DNA from: a virus
IMG/VR virus record: IMGVR_UViG_3300005471_000024
Coordinates: 1 to 46,495 of that record
Length of the DNA stretch: 46,495 nucleotides
Reading direction: 5' to 3' (one strand)
The notes under the pieces were generated by a model. It had not been told where the DNA came from, made no database searches, and was given only the letters and a program-made list of their open reading frames with translations. Shown here piece after piece: positions 8,205 to 16,546 of the stretch. Every line of letters begins with the position of its first letter. Within the stretch, counting starts at the first letter, position 1. A program made the translations under genes and the position numbers.

Positions 8205-8659
8205 AGAAGCCCAACAAGATGGACTCCCGCAACCGGGACGCAAAGCTGATCTTCGCAGACCTGGAGGCCCTCGGCGCGGACCCGTGCCGCCTCGTGGTTG
8301 TCGGTTCGCACAGGCTCGACCCGGCCGACACCGCGGACGCGATCGTCGAGCAGTGGGACGCGATCGTTGACCTGGTCGGGTTCCGCCCCAGGCGCATCAT
8401 CACCGGGTGCGCGCCGGTCGGCGCCGAGAAGGCGGCGCGCCTGGCCGCCAAGCGCCTGACGGGCAAGCTCGCCGTCGTGTTCCACCGGCCGGAGCTGGTC
8501 CACAGCGTGAAGAACGCCGAGATGTTCATGAACATCTCGCTGGCGAAGGCCGGCGACGCCGGGCTCGTCCTCGCGACCGGGTCGAAGCTGACGCACCAGA
8601 ACCTGCGCGGGTCGCTGTGGGAGTGGGACAAGAAGACGTACCAGGTCGAGGTCGGCTGA
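8201..8659 (+). CDS. SLOG/Rossmann-like nucleotide-binding protein
   Basis: A 152-aa protein beginning with TTG in a TTGA overlap, or with ATG at 8219. The segment LVVVGSHRLDP, followed by a conserved turn (IITGCAPVGAEKAARLAAK), a strand (LAVVFHRPE) and MFMNISLAKAGDAGLVL, follows the DprA/LOG/YspA (SLOG) nucleotide-binding fold seen in phage proteins such as DUF2493. Ligand unknown. It lies among nucleotide-metabolism and recombination genes. Confidence 0.6.
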   Translation: MKKPNKMDSRNRDAKLIFADLEALGADPCRLVVVGSHRLDPADTADAIVEQWDAIVDLVGFRPRRIITGCAPVGAEKAARLAAKRLTGKLAVVFHRPELVHSVKNAEMFMNISLAKAGDAGLVLATGSKLTHQNLRGSLWEWDKKTYQVEVG

Positions 8660-8678
8660 CCTCAGGAAGGAGACCGAG

Positions 8679-8990
8679 ATGAGCGACAAGAAGGACGGAC
8701 CGAGCGACGAGGAAGTCAGGCTGGCGCAGCGGGAGGCGCAGAAGGCGGCGGAGACCGCCAAGGCGATGGCGCCGTACGTCGAGGCCAACAGGCTCAACCC
8801 GATGATCCTGAAGCGGGTGCTCGACCACCACGCGCCCGGCAACGAGGCGGAGGACGACGGCATCTTCGACCAGCGGTGGATCTCCTCCGACACGTTCTAC
8901 AACAACACCCTCGACTACGTCCCGGCCGAGCAGCGCCCGGCCTACAAGAGCGCCCTCGACAAGGCGTTCCCGAAGCGGAGCGGGTCGTGA
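8679..8990 (+). CDS. Hypothetical phage protein
   Basis: A 103-aa protein with a good ribosome-binding site (AGGAAGGAG, 9 bases before ATG). It has a charged helical N-terminal half (about 8-45) and an aromatic C-terminal segment (DTFYNNTLDYVP). No family recognised. Overlaps the next gene by GTGA. Confidence 0.65.
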   Translation: MSDKKDGPSDEEVRLAQREAQKAAETAKAMAPYVEANRLNPMILKRVLDHHAPGNEAEDDGIFDQRWISSDTFYNNTLDYVPAEQRPAYKSALDKAFPKRSGS

Positions 8991-9538
8991 TCGAACCCAG
9001 CCAGACGTGGCGGTGGCGCCCGTACTCCGCCCACCGATCCGTCCTGCAGGACTGGACGAACACCCTGTCGTTCATGATGCAGAGCGTGCTGATCTGCGCG
9101 ACGCGCGGGCCGGACGGCATCCGCAAGGACCACCCGGTGAAGGTCCTGATCCGCTTCCTCCGCCGGTCGTTCCTCATCTGCGCGTTCGACGGTAAGGTGA
9201 GGTGGTCGCCGTACGAGGAGGGAGGCGGGTCGTTCACCGGGCCACTCAACCTCCAGGGGCTGGGTCCGAGCGAGGGGCACATCGATAAGTTCCCCGAGAT
9301 CTACCTGCGCCACGTCGACGAGCTCCCGCACCACTTCCAGCTCCACCTCATGCATGCCGCCGAGATCCTCGGGTACAAGCACCCCGACGACGACGTGCGG
9401 AGGTTCTGGCTCGGGTTCTACCGAGCGATCGTCAACGACGCGCACCTGAACCCTGAGACCGAGGAGCAGATGGACCGGCGCCTCGGCGACAACGAGGCGA
9501 GCTGGCGCGCCGCCGAGGGCGGCGTCACCGCGCTCTAG
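8987..9538 (+). CDS. Widespread phage protein of unknown function
   Basis: A 183-aa protein of a type I recognise from many tailed phages: a stretch around TRGPDGIRKDHPVKVLIR, then GGGSFTGP, DELPHHFQLHLMHAAEI, GYKHP and a C-terminal EEQMDRRLGDNEASW. The conserved His, Asp and Trp residues hint at an enzyme or a structured binding protein, but no function is established that I know of. GTG start in a GTGA overlap; directly upstream of sbcC. Confidence 0.75.
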   Translation: MIEPSQTWRWRPYSAHRSVLQDWTNTLSFMMQSVLICATRGPDGIRKDHPVKVLIRFLRRSFLICAFDGKVRWSPYEEGGGSFTGPLNLQGLGPSEGHIDKFPEIYLRHVDELPHHFQLHLMHAAEILGYKHPDDDVRRFWLGFYRAIVNDAHLNPETEEQMDRRLGDNEASWRAAEGGVTAL

Positions 9539-9550
9539 GAGAGCTGGGCC

Positions 9551-11395
9551 ATGCACATCGCGTCGATGCGCGTCGAGAACTTCCTGTCGTTCGGGGAGGC
9601 CGTCTTCGACTTCGAGGACGCCGGGCTCGTGCTCGTGGAGGGCGAGAACCTCGACGACGACAGCGCGCGCTCCAACGGGTCCGGCAAGAGCGCGATGATC
9701 GACGCGCTCGTGTGGTGCCTGTTCGGCGAGACGCTGCGCGGGTACAAGCACGACGAGGTGATCCACCGCAGGGTCGGCGAGGGTTGCCTGGTCAAAGTGC
9801 ACCTGACCGACGGCGACGAGCTCTACACCGTCAGCCGCGCCCGCCGGCACCCGAAGCTGAAGAACGCGCTGACGGTGACGCACGACAACTTCGGCAAGGA
9901 CATGAGCGGGTCCGGCGAGAAGGAGACACAGCTGGCGGTCGACCGACTGCTCGGGTGCACGTTCAAGACCTTCGTGTCGAGCGTCGTCTTCGGGCAAGAC
10001 CGCGCGTACAGGTTCTCCCAGCTGACCGACGGCGAGCAGAAGAAGATCCTCGACGAGGTGATCGGCGTGGAGAGGTTCGCGCTCGCGTGCGCGGCGGCGC
10101 GCAAGAGGGTCTCCGGCACCCAGGCCGAGCTCGCCGCCTCCAGGCGCGCGCTCGAGAGGGCGGAGACCACCCGCGACGAGGCCGAAGCTGAGGCGGTCGA
10201 CCTCCAGGTCAAGGACACCGACTTCGCGGAAACGCAGCGGAGGAGGGTCGAGGACGAGCGCGACAAGCTCGCCACCGCCAAGGGCTGGGTGAAGAAGAAC
10301 GCCAAGGTCAACGTGGACGCGCTCAAGAAGGACGTCGAGGTGCTGCTCGCAGAGCTGGCCACGCACGAGCGGGCGGTCGAGGTCGCCGTGGCCACCGCAG
10401 CCGCCGCGAGGGCGAGCACCGTGGGGCTGGCGAAGAAGCGGGACGAGGCGGCGGCCGAGCTCAAGCGGCACCAGAAGCTGTCCGGCGACTGCCCGACGTG
10501 TGGCCAGAAGGTCGACGGCAGGAGGCACGAGCGGGTGACGGCCGAGATGCGTTCCAAGCTTGAGGGCTTGAAGGCGGAGCACGTCGTTGCGGTCGACGTC
10601 GAGACCGAAGCGAACGACCTCCTCGCCGCCGCTCGCGAAGCGCTGAAGGCGTCGCGCGGCGCCATGACCGCCGCCCAGGCCGCGCTCAACGAGGGCGTCG
10701 GGGCGGAGGCGAACATCTCGGTCTGGAGGCGGCGCGCGGCCGACCACGAGGCCAAGATCGCGGAGCTGGAGGCGGAGCGGAGCCCGTACGCCGCGCTGAC
10801 TGAGAAGGCCCGGGGCAGGCACGCGCGCGCCGCCGCCGACGCCGACCAGGTCGCGGCGAGCATCGAGGAGCTCGAGGCGTCGCTCGAACGGGCGGAGTTC
10901 TGGGTCAAGGCGTTCGGCGCGTCTGGCCTGCGCTCGTTCCTGATCGACAGCTCGCTGCCGCTGCTCAACCAGGAGGCGCGTCGCGTGTCCCGCATCGTCA
11001 CCGGAGGGGCGATCAAGGTCGAGTTCAGCGCGACCTCCGAGCAGAAGAATGCCAAGGTCGTCGACCGCTTCGAGGTCCGCGTCGACAACAAGCACGGCGC
11101 CGGCACGTACGCCGGCAACAGCGCCGGCGAGCGCGCCAAGGTCGACCTGTGTGTCGGCCTCGCGATCCAGCGCCTCGTCGCCTCCAGGTCGTCCTCGGAC
11201 TTCAACGTCGCATTCTTCGACGAGGTGTTCGACCACCTGGACTCGGCGGCGCACGAGCGCGTGCTCGAAGTGCTGGCCGAGATCGACAAGGACAGCGTCT
11301 TCGTCGTCAGCCACGATGACGACCTCAAGGCGTGGTTCCCGGCGTCGCTGAGGATCGTGAAGCGCGGCGGCTTCTCGAGCGTGGAGGAGCAGTGA
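9551..11395 (+). CDS. sbcC: SbcC/Rad50-like ATPase (T4 gp46 type)
   Basis: ATPase subunit of the SbcCD complex (614 aa). Order: P-loop SNGSGKSA (K46, S47) at the N terminus; coiled coil about 170-300; zinc hook CPTC at 314-317 (GDCPTCGQK); returning coiled coil about 325-450; ABC signature NSAGERAKVDLCVG (about 519-532); Walker B FFDE (D557, E558) and VVSHDDD at the end. The coiled coils are short compared with cellular SbcC, as in phage gp46. A ribosome-binding site (GGAGAGC) precedes ATG. It pairs with the SbcD-like protein at 5913. Confidence 0.95.
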   Translation: MHIASMRVENFLSFGEAVFDFEDAGLVLVEGENLDDDSARSNGSGKSAMIDALVWCLFGETLRGYKHDEVIHRRVGEGCLVKVHLTDGDELYTVSRARRHPKLKNALTVTHDNFGKDMSGSGEKETQLAVDRLLGCTFKTFVSSVVFGQDRAYRFSQLTDGEQKKILDEVIGVERFALACAAARKRVSGTQAELAASRRALERAETTRDEAEAEAVDLQVKDTDFAETQRRRVEDERDKLATAKGWVKKNAKVNVDALKKDVEVLLAELATHERAVEVAVATAAAARASTVGLAKKRDEAAAELKRHQKLSGDCPTCGQKVDGRRHERVTAEMRSKLEGLKAEHVVAVDVETEANDLLAAAREALKASRGAMTAAQAALNEGVGAEANISVWRRRAADHEAKIAELEAERSPYAALTEKARGRHARAAADADQVAASIEELEASLERAEFWVKAFGASGLRSFLIDSSLPLLNQEARRVSRIVTGGAIKVEFSATSEQKNAKVVDRFEVRVDNKHGAGTYAGNSAGERAKVDLCVGLAIQRLVASRSSSDFNVAFFDEVFDHLDSAAHERVLEVLAEIDKDSVFVVSHDDDLKAWFPASLRIVKRGGFSSVEEQ

Positions 11396-12045
11396 GCGTC
11401 GTCGCCAAGCCCCACAGGGACGACCTCATCAAGCACATGCGTGCCGAGCACGTGCGCAGGTCGAGGCGCGTGCTGATGTGGCAGGACAGCCGCCTGGAGC
11501 ACGAGAGCGGCGGAGGCTTCCCGGTCACCGGGCCGTGGTCGTTCCGGGAGACGTGCGAGCACCACAACTGGGACGAGATCGACGATCGCTGGCTCCGGTG
11601 CACGCGGTGCTGGTGGTGCAAGCCGAAGCTCGGCAAGCCTCCCAAGCTGGAGAAGCTGCCGGCGATCCTGAAGGGCCGGGTGCTGCCGCCGCTGTCGGGC
11701 AAGGTCGACCTGCACGAGGTCTACGCGCAGGCCGGGTTCGTGCTCGACGACGACCGCCGGTCGGTGATCTCGACCGTGCGCGTCCGCGTCGTCCAGTACA
11801 CGTGGGCCAACGTCGACTTCGACGTCCGCAAGTGCGGCGCCGACGTCAGGTTCCGCGGTCGCGGGTGGAAGGAGGCCGCGGTGTTCAACGAGACCTGGCT
11901 CCACCGCCTGGTCCAGGTCATGCGCGAGGCCCGCCCGCGCCACCCGAAGGCGCTGTGGCGGGCGATCCAGAAGGCGATGGAGAACCGCTGGCAGCCTCCG
12001 TGGGAGCGGGAGTCCTGGGACCGGCTGCCGCCGAAGACGCGATAA
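11392..12045 (+). CDS. Hypothetical protein with zinc-ribbon-like segment
   Basis: A 217-aa basic protein with a GTGA-overlap start after sbcC. Cys and His residues (ETCEHHNWDEIDD, then RCTRCWWCKPK, about 44-72) look like a zinc-binding unit of the type found in phage DNA-associated proteins. The C-terminal third is rich in Trp and Arg. No family recognised. Confidence 0.65.
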   Translation: MSVVAKPHRDDLIKHMRAEHVRRSRRVLMWQDSRLEHESGGGFPVTGPWSFRETCEHHNWDEIDDRWLRCTRCWWCKPKLGKPPKLEKLPAILKGRVLPPLSGKVDLHEVYAQAGFVLDDDRRSVISTVRVRVVQYTWANVDFDVRKCGADVRFRGRGWKEAAVFNETWLHRLVQVMREARPRHPKALWRAIQKAMENRWQPPWERESWDRLPPKTR

Positions 12046-12069
12046 CAAGAATAGGAGAGGGCGAGCACG

Positions 12070-13443
12070 ATGACGATCAACGACACATCCAACGCAACCG
12101 TATCCGTGGTCGACGACCTCGCGCCGGAGGGCGTGGCCATGCTCCAGGCGCTCTACTCGAGGTCGTCCCTGAGCCACCGCGACCACCTCGAGAAGGCCCG
12201 CCGGACGGGCGGCGCCGGGTTCATGGAGCGCTACTACGTGGGGTACAACCACAAGAGCATCGGCGACTGCGGGTCGACCACGATCTTCATGGAGGGCGTC
12301 TCGATCCTCGCCGCGAAGGCGGTCCAGGACTGGTCGCTGTACTCCGGGCAGGAGACCAGCACGCGCTACATCGACTTCGCCGTCCAGGGCGTGGTCGATC
12401 CGATCGGGACCCCGCTGTCGAGAGCCATCATCGACGACTGGATCGGGTTCTACAGCCGGAGCCGGGACCGCGTCGTCGCCTCCGTCCGCGAGCGCCACCC
12501 AATCCAGCCGGGCGAGGACCCGGCCGTCTACGAGCGCGCGGTCGGCGCCCGCGCGTTCGACGTCCTGCGCGGGTTCCTCCCCGCCGGGGCTCGCACCCAG
12601 CTGTCGTGGCACACCAACCTCCGCCAGGCCGCGGACCACCTCTCCGTGATGCTCGACCACCCGCTCGCCGAGGTGCGCGAGCTCGCGCGCCTCGTGCTGA
12701 TCGAGCTCAACGAGCGCTACCCGTCGTCGGGGTTCGACCGCGGCCGGGTCCTCGGCGTGAGCGGCGAGCGCGCCGCCGACCAGGCGCCGGAGCGCGCCGC
12801 GTGGGAGGCCAGGGCGGCCGGGTTCGCGTACGCCGCGCCCCGCGTCGCCCCGGGGGTCGCCCACGCCGACCGCGTATCATTCCACACGAACGTCCGGCTT
12901 GGCGCCCTCGGGGACGATGAGGTCGAGCTCCTGGCCTCGCGCCCGCGCGGGTGCGTCCTGCCACACTTCTTCTCGCGCGCCGGCACGTGCGACATCAAGT
13001 TCCTGCTCGACTACGGGTCGTGGCGCGACGTCCAGCGCCACCGGAACGGCGTGTGCCGCGCGCCGCTGCTGACGACCGACCTCGGGTTCGAGCCCTGGTA
13101 TCTGGAGCAGCTCGACGACGGGCTCCGCTCGGACGCGATCGACCTGATCCACTGGCAGATCAGGCGCATCTCGCGGGTGACCGACGACCCGGCGGCGCGC
13201 CAGTACATGGTCGCGCTCGGGTTCAGGGTCCCGACGATCCTGAGCTACGCGCTGCCGGCGGCCATCTACGTGCTGGAGCTCCGCTCCAGCCGCGCGGTGC
13301 ATCCAACGCTGCGCCGGCGGGTCCTGGCCGCCGCGGAGCAGTTCAAGCGGGAGCTGCCCGGGATCGCGCTGCACGTCGACACCTCGCCCAGCGAGTGGGA
13401 CGTGCGCCGCGGCCGGCAGACGATCACGGAGCGCGCGCCGTGA
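12070..13443 (+). CDS. thyX: Long ThyX-like flavin-dependent thymidylate synthase
   Basis: A 457-aa protein related to ThyX, which makes dTMP from dUMP using FAD and methylenetetrahydrofolate. It is about twice the usual ThyX length and looks like two ThyX-type halves. The first half has NHKSIGDCGSTTIFMEG and LYSGQETSTRYIDF, the latter matching the end of the ThyX signature. The second half has YGSWRDVQRHRNG, carrying the RHR of that signature. No single canonical RHRxxS...S motif is present, so activity is not assured. The ribosome-binding site is AGGAGAGGG. It fits with the MazG-like and polymerase genes in supplying DNA precursors. Confidence 0.75.
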   Translation: MTINDTSNATVSVVDDLAPEGVAMLQALYSRSSLSHRDHLEKARRTGGAGFMERYYVGYNHKSIGDCGSTTIFMEGVSILAAKAVQDWSLYSGQETSTRYIDFAVQGVVDPIGTPLSRAIIDDWIGFYSRSRDRVVASVRERHPIQPGEDPAVYERAVGARAFDVLRGFLPAGARTQLSWHTNLRQAADHLSVMLDHPLAEVRELARLVLIELNERYPSSGFDRGRVLGVSGERAADQAPERAAWEARAAGFAYAAPRVAPGVAHADRVSFHTNVRLGALGDDEVELLASRPRGCVLPHFFSRAGTCDIKFLLDYGSWRDVQRHRNGVCRAPLLTTDLGFEPWYLEQLDDGLRSDAIDLIHWQIRRISRVTDDPAARQYMVALGFRVPTILSYALPAAIYVLELRSSRAVHPTLRRRVLAAAEQFKRELPGIALHVDTSPSEWDVRRGRQTITERAP

Positions 13444-13907
13444 GCGACGTCGAGGTCTACGACCCGAAGTTCGACGACTTCCACGGCGAGCCGATGGTGA
13501 CCTGGCGCGAGAAGAGCGGCGCCGCGGCGCGAGTCACGCTCAATCTCCTCGAGCAGTACAGGCGCTGGAGGAACGACCAAAAGGGACCCAGGTACAGCCT
13601 GCCCGAGGCGTTCTGGCAGACCAACGGCCCGGCGATCGTCCGCGCGCTCGGGTACTGTGGCGCCAAGGCGCTCGTGTTCGACTGGGTCACCGACCGCAAG
13701 GTCTGCTACCGCTGGTTCGCGAAGAAGCCGGGGACGACTGGCGCCGACTGGTACCACGTGTGCTCGGTCAGCGCCGAGGGCGGGACGCTCGGCGCCGACT
13801 CGCGCGTGAACGTCGAGCTCCCGAACGGCGAGTCGGTCCACTTCTCGTTCATGAACCTGCAGATGCAGGACTGGGTCAAGCCGGAACCGAAGGTCGAGGA
13901 GGGTTGA
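13440..13907 (+). CDS. Hypothetical protein
   Basis: A 155-aa protein with a GTGA-overlap start after the ThyX-like gene. The segment ALVFDWVTDRKVCYRWF and the closing strand VNVELPNGESVHFSF suggest a beta-rich fold. No family recognised. Ends two bases before the next gene. Confidence 0.6.
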   Translation: MSDVEVYDPKFDDFHGEPMVTWREKSGAAARVTLNLLEQYRRWRNDQKGPRYSLPEAFWQTNGPAIVRALGYCGAKALVFDWVTDRKVCYRWFAKKPGTTGADWYHVCSVSAEGGTLGADSRVNVELPNGESVHFSFMNLQMQDWVKPEPKVEEG

Positions 13908-13908
13908 G

Positions 13909-14178
13909 ATGATCGATGTGGTCGTGTTCGGCAACGTAGACATGACGTGGCATGGTTTCATGGACCACGACGAGCACGTGCTCGTCGCGACCAAGCTGTC
14001 GTCGTGGAAGTTCCTGTGCGTGACGCCGTCCGACGAGTACGAGACGGTCGAGCCGGAGCCGAAGCCGACGGCGGTGCCGACCGTGTGGAAGCACGACCGC
14101 GCGAAGGTGACGTGCAAGTCGTGCCTCGCCGTGCTCGACGGCGAGGTCGTCATCGAGAGAAAGACGGTACCGCTGTGA
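13909..14178 (+). CDS. Small hypothetical protein with a CxxC pair
   Basis: An 89-aa protein: an N-terminal strand-rich part (VVVFGNVDM, EHVLVATKL), a Glu/Pro linker (VEPEPKPTAVP), and a C-terminal piece with CKSC. No family recognised. It overlaps the methyltransferase gene by GTGA. Confidence 0.6.
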   Translation: MIDVVVFGNVDMTWHGFMDHDEHVLVATKLSSWKFLCVTPSDEYETVEPEPKPTAVPTVWKHDRAKVTCKSCLAVLDGEVVIERKTVPL

Positions 14179-14825
14179 CAACCAACCTCAGGCCGAACAT
14201 GCTGGCGCACCTCCTGTCCATCGGCGCCGCGGGGTCGACCGGGAGCGGCTTCAAGGCGCACACCATGCGCGTGGTCACGTCCAGCAAGAAGCACAAGTGG
14301 AGGAGCGACCCGAAGCTGATCCACCTCATCGAGGAGTTCGCGCGCGGGAGGATCGGGCTCGACCCGTGCGCGTCGAAGCTCGAGAGGTTCCACTTCGCCG
14401 ACGTGAACTACTCGCTGCACAACGGGCTGGACGGCCTCGTCGCCCCGTGGGTCGGGTTCGGCGTGGCGTACGCGAACCCCGAGTACAAGCGCCCGCTGAG
14501 CACCAAGTTCGTCCGCAAGGCGGTCGACGAGTTCGTCGCCGGCGTCGTGCGCGACCGGCTCGGGCGCCCGGTCCTCGCGCAGTCCGACCCGAAGCTCAGG
14601 TGCGGTCGCGGCGACCACCTGTTCCTGCTGCTGCCCGCGCGCCCGGACACGAAGATGTTCCAGCAGGAACTGCTCCCGTTCGTCACGGCGATGTGCTTCT
14701 GGCGGGGCCGGCTGAAGTTCAGCGGCAGCGACCCGGCGCCGTTCCCGTCGCTGATACTGTACTTCGGGCACGAGCCCAAGCGGTTCCGGCGGCTGTTCGA
14801 GAAGCACGGCTGGGTCCCGGGGTGA
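14175..14825 (+). CDS. Phage-type DNA N6-adenine methyltransferase (Dam family)
   Basis: A 216-aa protein resembling phage Dam-type adenine methyltransferases, which transfer a methyl group from S-adenosylmethionine to adenine N6. Visible are KWRSDPKLIHLI, RIGLDPCASKLE, a catalytic-type motif ANPEY, LLLPARPDTKMFQQ and the C-terminal FWRGRLKFSG...APFPS. The catalytic motif in this group is normally NPPY or DPPY; here Glu replaces the second Pro. The GTG start overlaps the upstream stop. It could protect phage DNA from host nucleases; target sequence unknown. Confidence 0.8.
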   Translation: MTTNLRPNMLAHLLSIGAAGSTGSGFKAHTMRVVTSSKKHKWRSDPKLIHLIEEFARGRIGLDPCASKLERFHFADVNYSLHNGLDGLVAPWVGFGVAYANPEYKRPLSTKFVRKAVDEFVAGVVRDRLGRPVLAQSDPKLRCGRGDHLFLLLPARPDTKMFQQELLPFVTAMCFWRGRLKFSGSDPAPFPSLILYFGHEPKRFRRLFEKHGWVPG

Positions 14826-14870
14826 TCTGGTGATAGCCTAGGCGGCAAGAGGACCAAGAGGAGGAGACGG

Positions 14871-15203
14871 ATGACGAGCGAAGCGGACAACCTGGTCGCC
14901 ATGGCGCAGAAGCAGCTCGACGAGCACAAGGAGTGGCTCGCCGGGCAGATCGTGGAGATCCCGCCCGACATCCTGAAGGTCGGCCAGATGCTGCTGCTCG
15001 CTCAGCAGGCGCGCCAGATCACGCTCCGCGTGGCCCAGGCCGCCAAGGTCGTCAGCGTGGTCTGGGAGTACCCGGACGAGCTGGCCGCGTGGCTCCAGTC
15101 CGACCTCGCGCCCAGGCACCTGCGCGACGACTTCGCCGGCGGCCACGTGGTCGACCCCAACAAGCCGCTCACGTCGGTGAGGCGCGTCCATGACGAGACC
15201 TAG
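14871..15203 (+). CDS. Hypothetical protein
   Basis: A 110-aa mostly helical protein with the clearest copy of the recurrent leader AAGAGGACCAAGAGG, followed by AGGAGACGG and ATG. No family recognised. Its end overlaps the resolvase-like gene by 14 bases. Confidence 0.65.
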   Translation: MTSEADNLVAMAQKQLDEHKEWLAGQIVEIPPDILKVGQMLLLAQQARQITLRVAQAAKVVSVVWEYPDELAAWLQSDLAPRHLRDDFAGGHVVDPNKPLTSVRRVHDET

Positions 15204-15900
15204 CATTCACGACGAGCTGCAGCAGAACGGCGGCTACCGGCGCGTGGGGAAGGACCTCGACGCGCTCAAGACGGCGCTGCGCGAGAGCGCCGGCAAGGGA
15301 GCCAGCCGCGGCAAGGCTGGGCGCGAGCCGGTCACCTCGGTCGCCAAGGTCGAGTCCGACCGCGCACGCAAGAACAGCCGGGTGAAGGGCACCCGCGCCG
15401 AGCTCGACGTCGCCGAGATGTTCTCGCGGTGGTGCGGCGAGGTCGTCCGCCGCACGCCGGGGAGCGGCGGGTGGTCGAGCGCCAAGTTCGGGGTGACCGC
15501 CGACCTCGTGTGCCCGAACAAGAGGTTCCCCTTTCACGTCGAGGTCAAGCACCGCGAGGGCTGGGCGCTCGACGACCTCGTCACCGGCGCGCGCCGCGAG
15601 CACGACAAGAGCATCGTGCAGTGGTGGAGACAGTGCGTGGATTCGTGTCCCCGCGAGAGCCTCGGCAAGGCTGGGCTCCATCTGGCGAAGGCGCCGCTGC
15701 TCGTGTTCCGCCGCAACTGGCAGCCGTGGCTGGTGATGATGCGGGACCTCACGTTCAGCAACGAGGTCAACGACGCGGGTCCCGCTCGGTTCACACTGCC
15801 GTGGGCGGAGTGCCCGGACGTCGCGGTGATGAGGCTCGAAGTGTTCCTCGACCTCGAGCCCGTCCCCAAGGGTCTCAAGAACCACAGGAGGGATCGGTGA
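15190..15900 (+). CDS. PD-(D/E)XK nuclease, Holliday-junction resolvase (Hjc)-like
   Basis: A 236-aa protein with the endonuclease core of Hjc-like resolvases: E71 in KGTRAELDVAEMF, a loop rich in Gly and Ser (RTPGSGGWSS), D105 in TADLV, and E118/K120 in HVEVKHRE. This matches the Glu...Asp...Glu-x-Lys pattern of the fold. About 60 extra N-terminal residues are basic and probably flexible. It would cut branched recombination or replication intermediates before packaging. Phages often use such nucleases instead of RuvC, which matters here because RuvB is also encoded but RuvC is not seen. Another role for the nuclease fold cannot be excluded. Confidence 0.75.
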   Translation: MTRPSIHDELQQNGGYRRVGKDLDALKTALRESAGKGASRGKAGREPVTSVAKVESDRARKNSRVKGTRAELDVAEMFSRWCGEVVRRTPGSGGWSSAKFGVTADLVCPNKRFPFHVEVKHREGWALDDLVTGARREHDKSIVQWWRQCVDSCPRESLGKAGLHLAKAPLLVFRRNWQPWLVMMRDLTFSNEVNDAGPARFTLPWAECPDVAVMRLEVFLDLEPVPKGLKNHRRDR

Positions 15901-16088
15901 TCGACGTCGAGAAGGTCCGCGCCCGCATGCTCGCGGCGATCGACCGCGCCAACGCGACGCGCGGCGCGGAGAACGAGATGCCTGGGCTCCGCGCCGCGAT
16001 CGAGGCGTGGCCCGACCGCCGGCCGGCGGGGCGCCTGCCGGCGGAGGCCAAGGCGTTCCTGGAGCGCGAGCTCGGAGGTGACCCGTGA
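15897..16088 (+). CDS. Small hypothetical protein
   Basis: A 63-aa, mostly helical protein with a GTGA-overlap start after the resolvase-like gene and a GTGA overlap with the next. Alternating Arg, Glu and Ala residues; no family recognised. Confidence 0.55.
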   Translation: MIDVEKVRARMLAAIDRANATRGAENEMPGLRAAIEAWPDRRPAGRLPAEAKAFLERELGGDP

Positions 16089-16546
16089 GCCTCGAGAAGA
16101 TCGCCGACATCCTGAAGGTTGACGAGGTGAAGCTGAACCACGGTCCGAAGGGCGTCGCCGTGCACGTGTGCATCAACAAGTCCTGGTTCAGCACCGCCAT
16201 CGACAACGACAAGCTCGGGGACCGCCGGCTCGAGGTGATCGCGGAGCACCTGGCGTTCCTCGCCGACGCCCACATCCCGAGGGTCCGGGACCTCCGCAAG
16301 AGCCAAGCGGACGCCGCGACGGCCGCGGCGCTACAGGCCGAACGCGAGACCCAGTTGCGACGTGGGCAGGGTTGGGGCCGGGACTGGTTCGACAAGCCGT
16401 ACGACGGCCCGCTGCGGCAGGTGGTCAAGTCGGAGTCACCTCCGGCCGTGTTCGAGCCGCCGTCCGAGCCCGCGCCCGAGGGGCCGGCCGCCGAGGCGAT
16501 GCCGAGCCGGTTCCACGCCATCATGGCCGAGCTGAGGTGCCTGTGA
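16085..16546 (+). CDS. Hypothetical protein
   Basis: A 153-aa protein with overlaps at both ends. The N-terminal 70 residues look folded (VKLNHGPKGVAVHVCINKSW); the rest is a helix and a Pro/Glu-rich linker (SESPPAVFEPPSEPAPEGP) ending in a short helix. No family recognised. Confidence 0.6.
   Translation: MSLEKIADILKVDEVKLNHGPKGVAVHVCINKSWFSTAIDNDKLGDRRLEVIAEHLAFLADAHIPRVRDLRKSQADAATAAALQAERETQLRRGQGWGRDWFDKPYDGPLRQVVKSESPPAVFEPPSEPAPEGPAAEAMPSRFHAIMAELRCL

Noticed and set aside
9823-12864. A 1013-residue minus-strand reading frame
   Set aside because: Antisense to sbcC and the ThyX-like gene, both of which carry clear conserved motifs on the plus strand.
102-13443. A 2-aminoadenine (Z) genome, suggested by the odd polymerase and the MazG-like protein
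   Set aside because: No PurZ or DatZ homologue was seen in the window, and MazG-like proteins are common in phages with ordinary DNA. Kept only as a reason to analyse virion bases.
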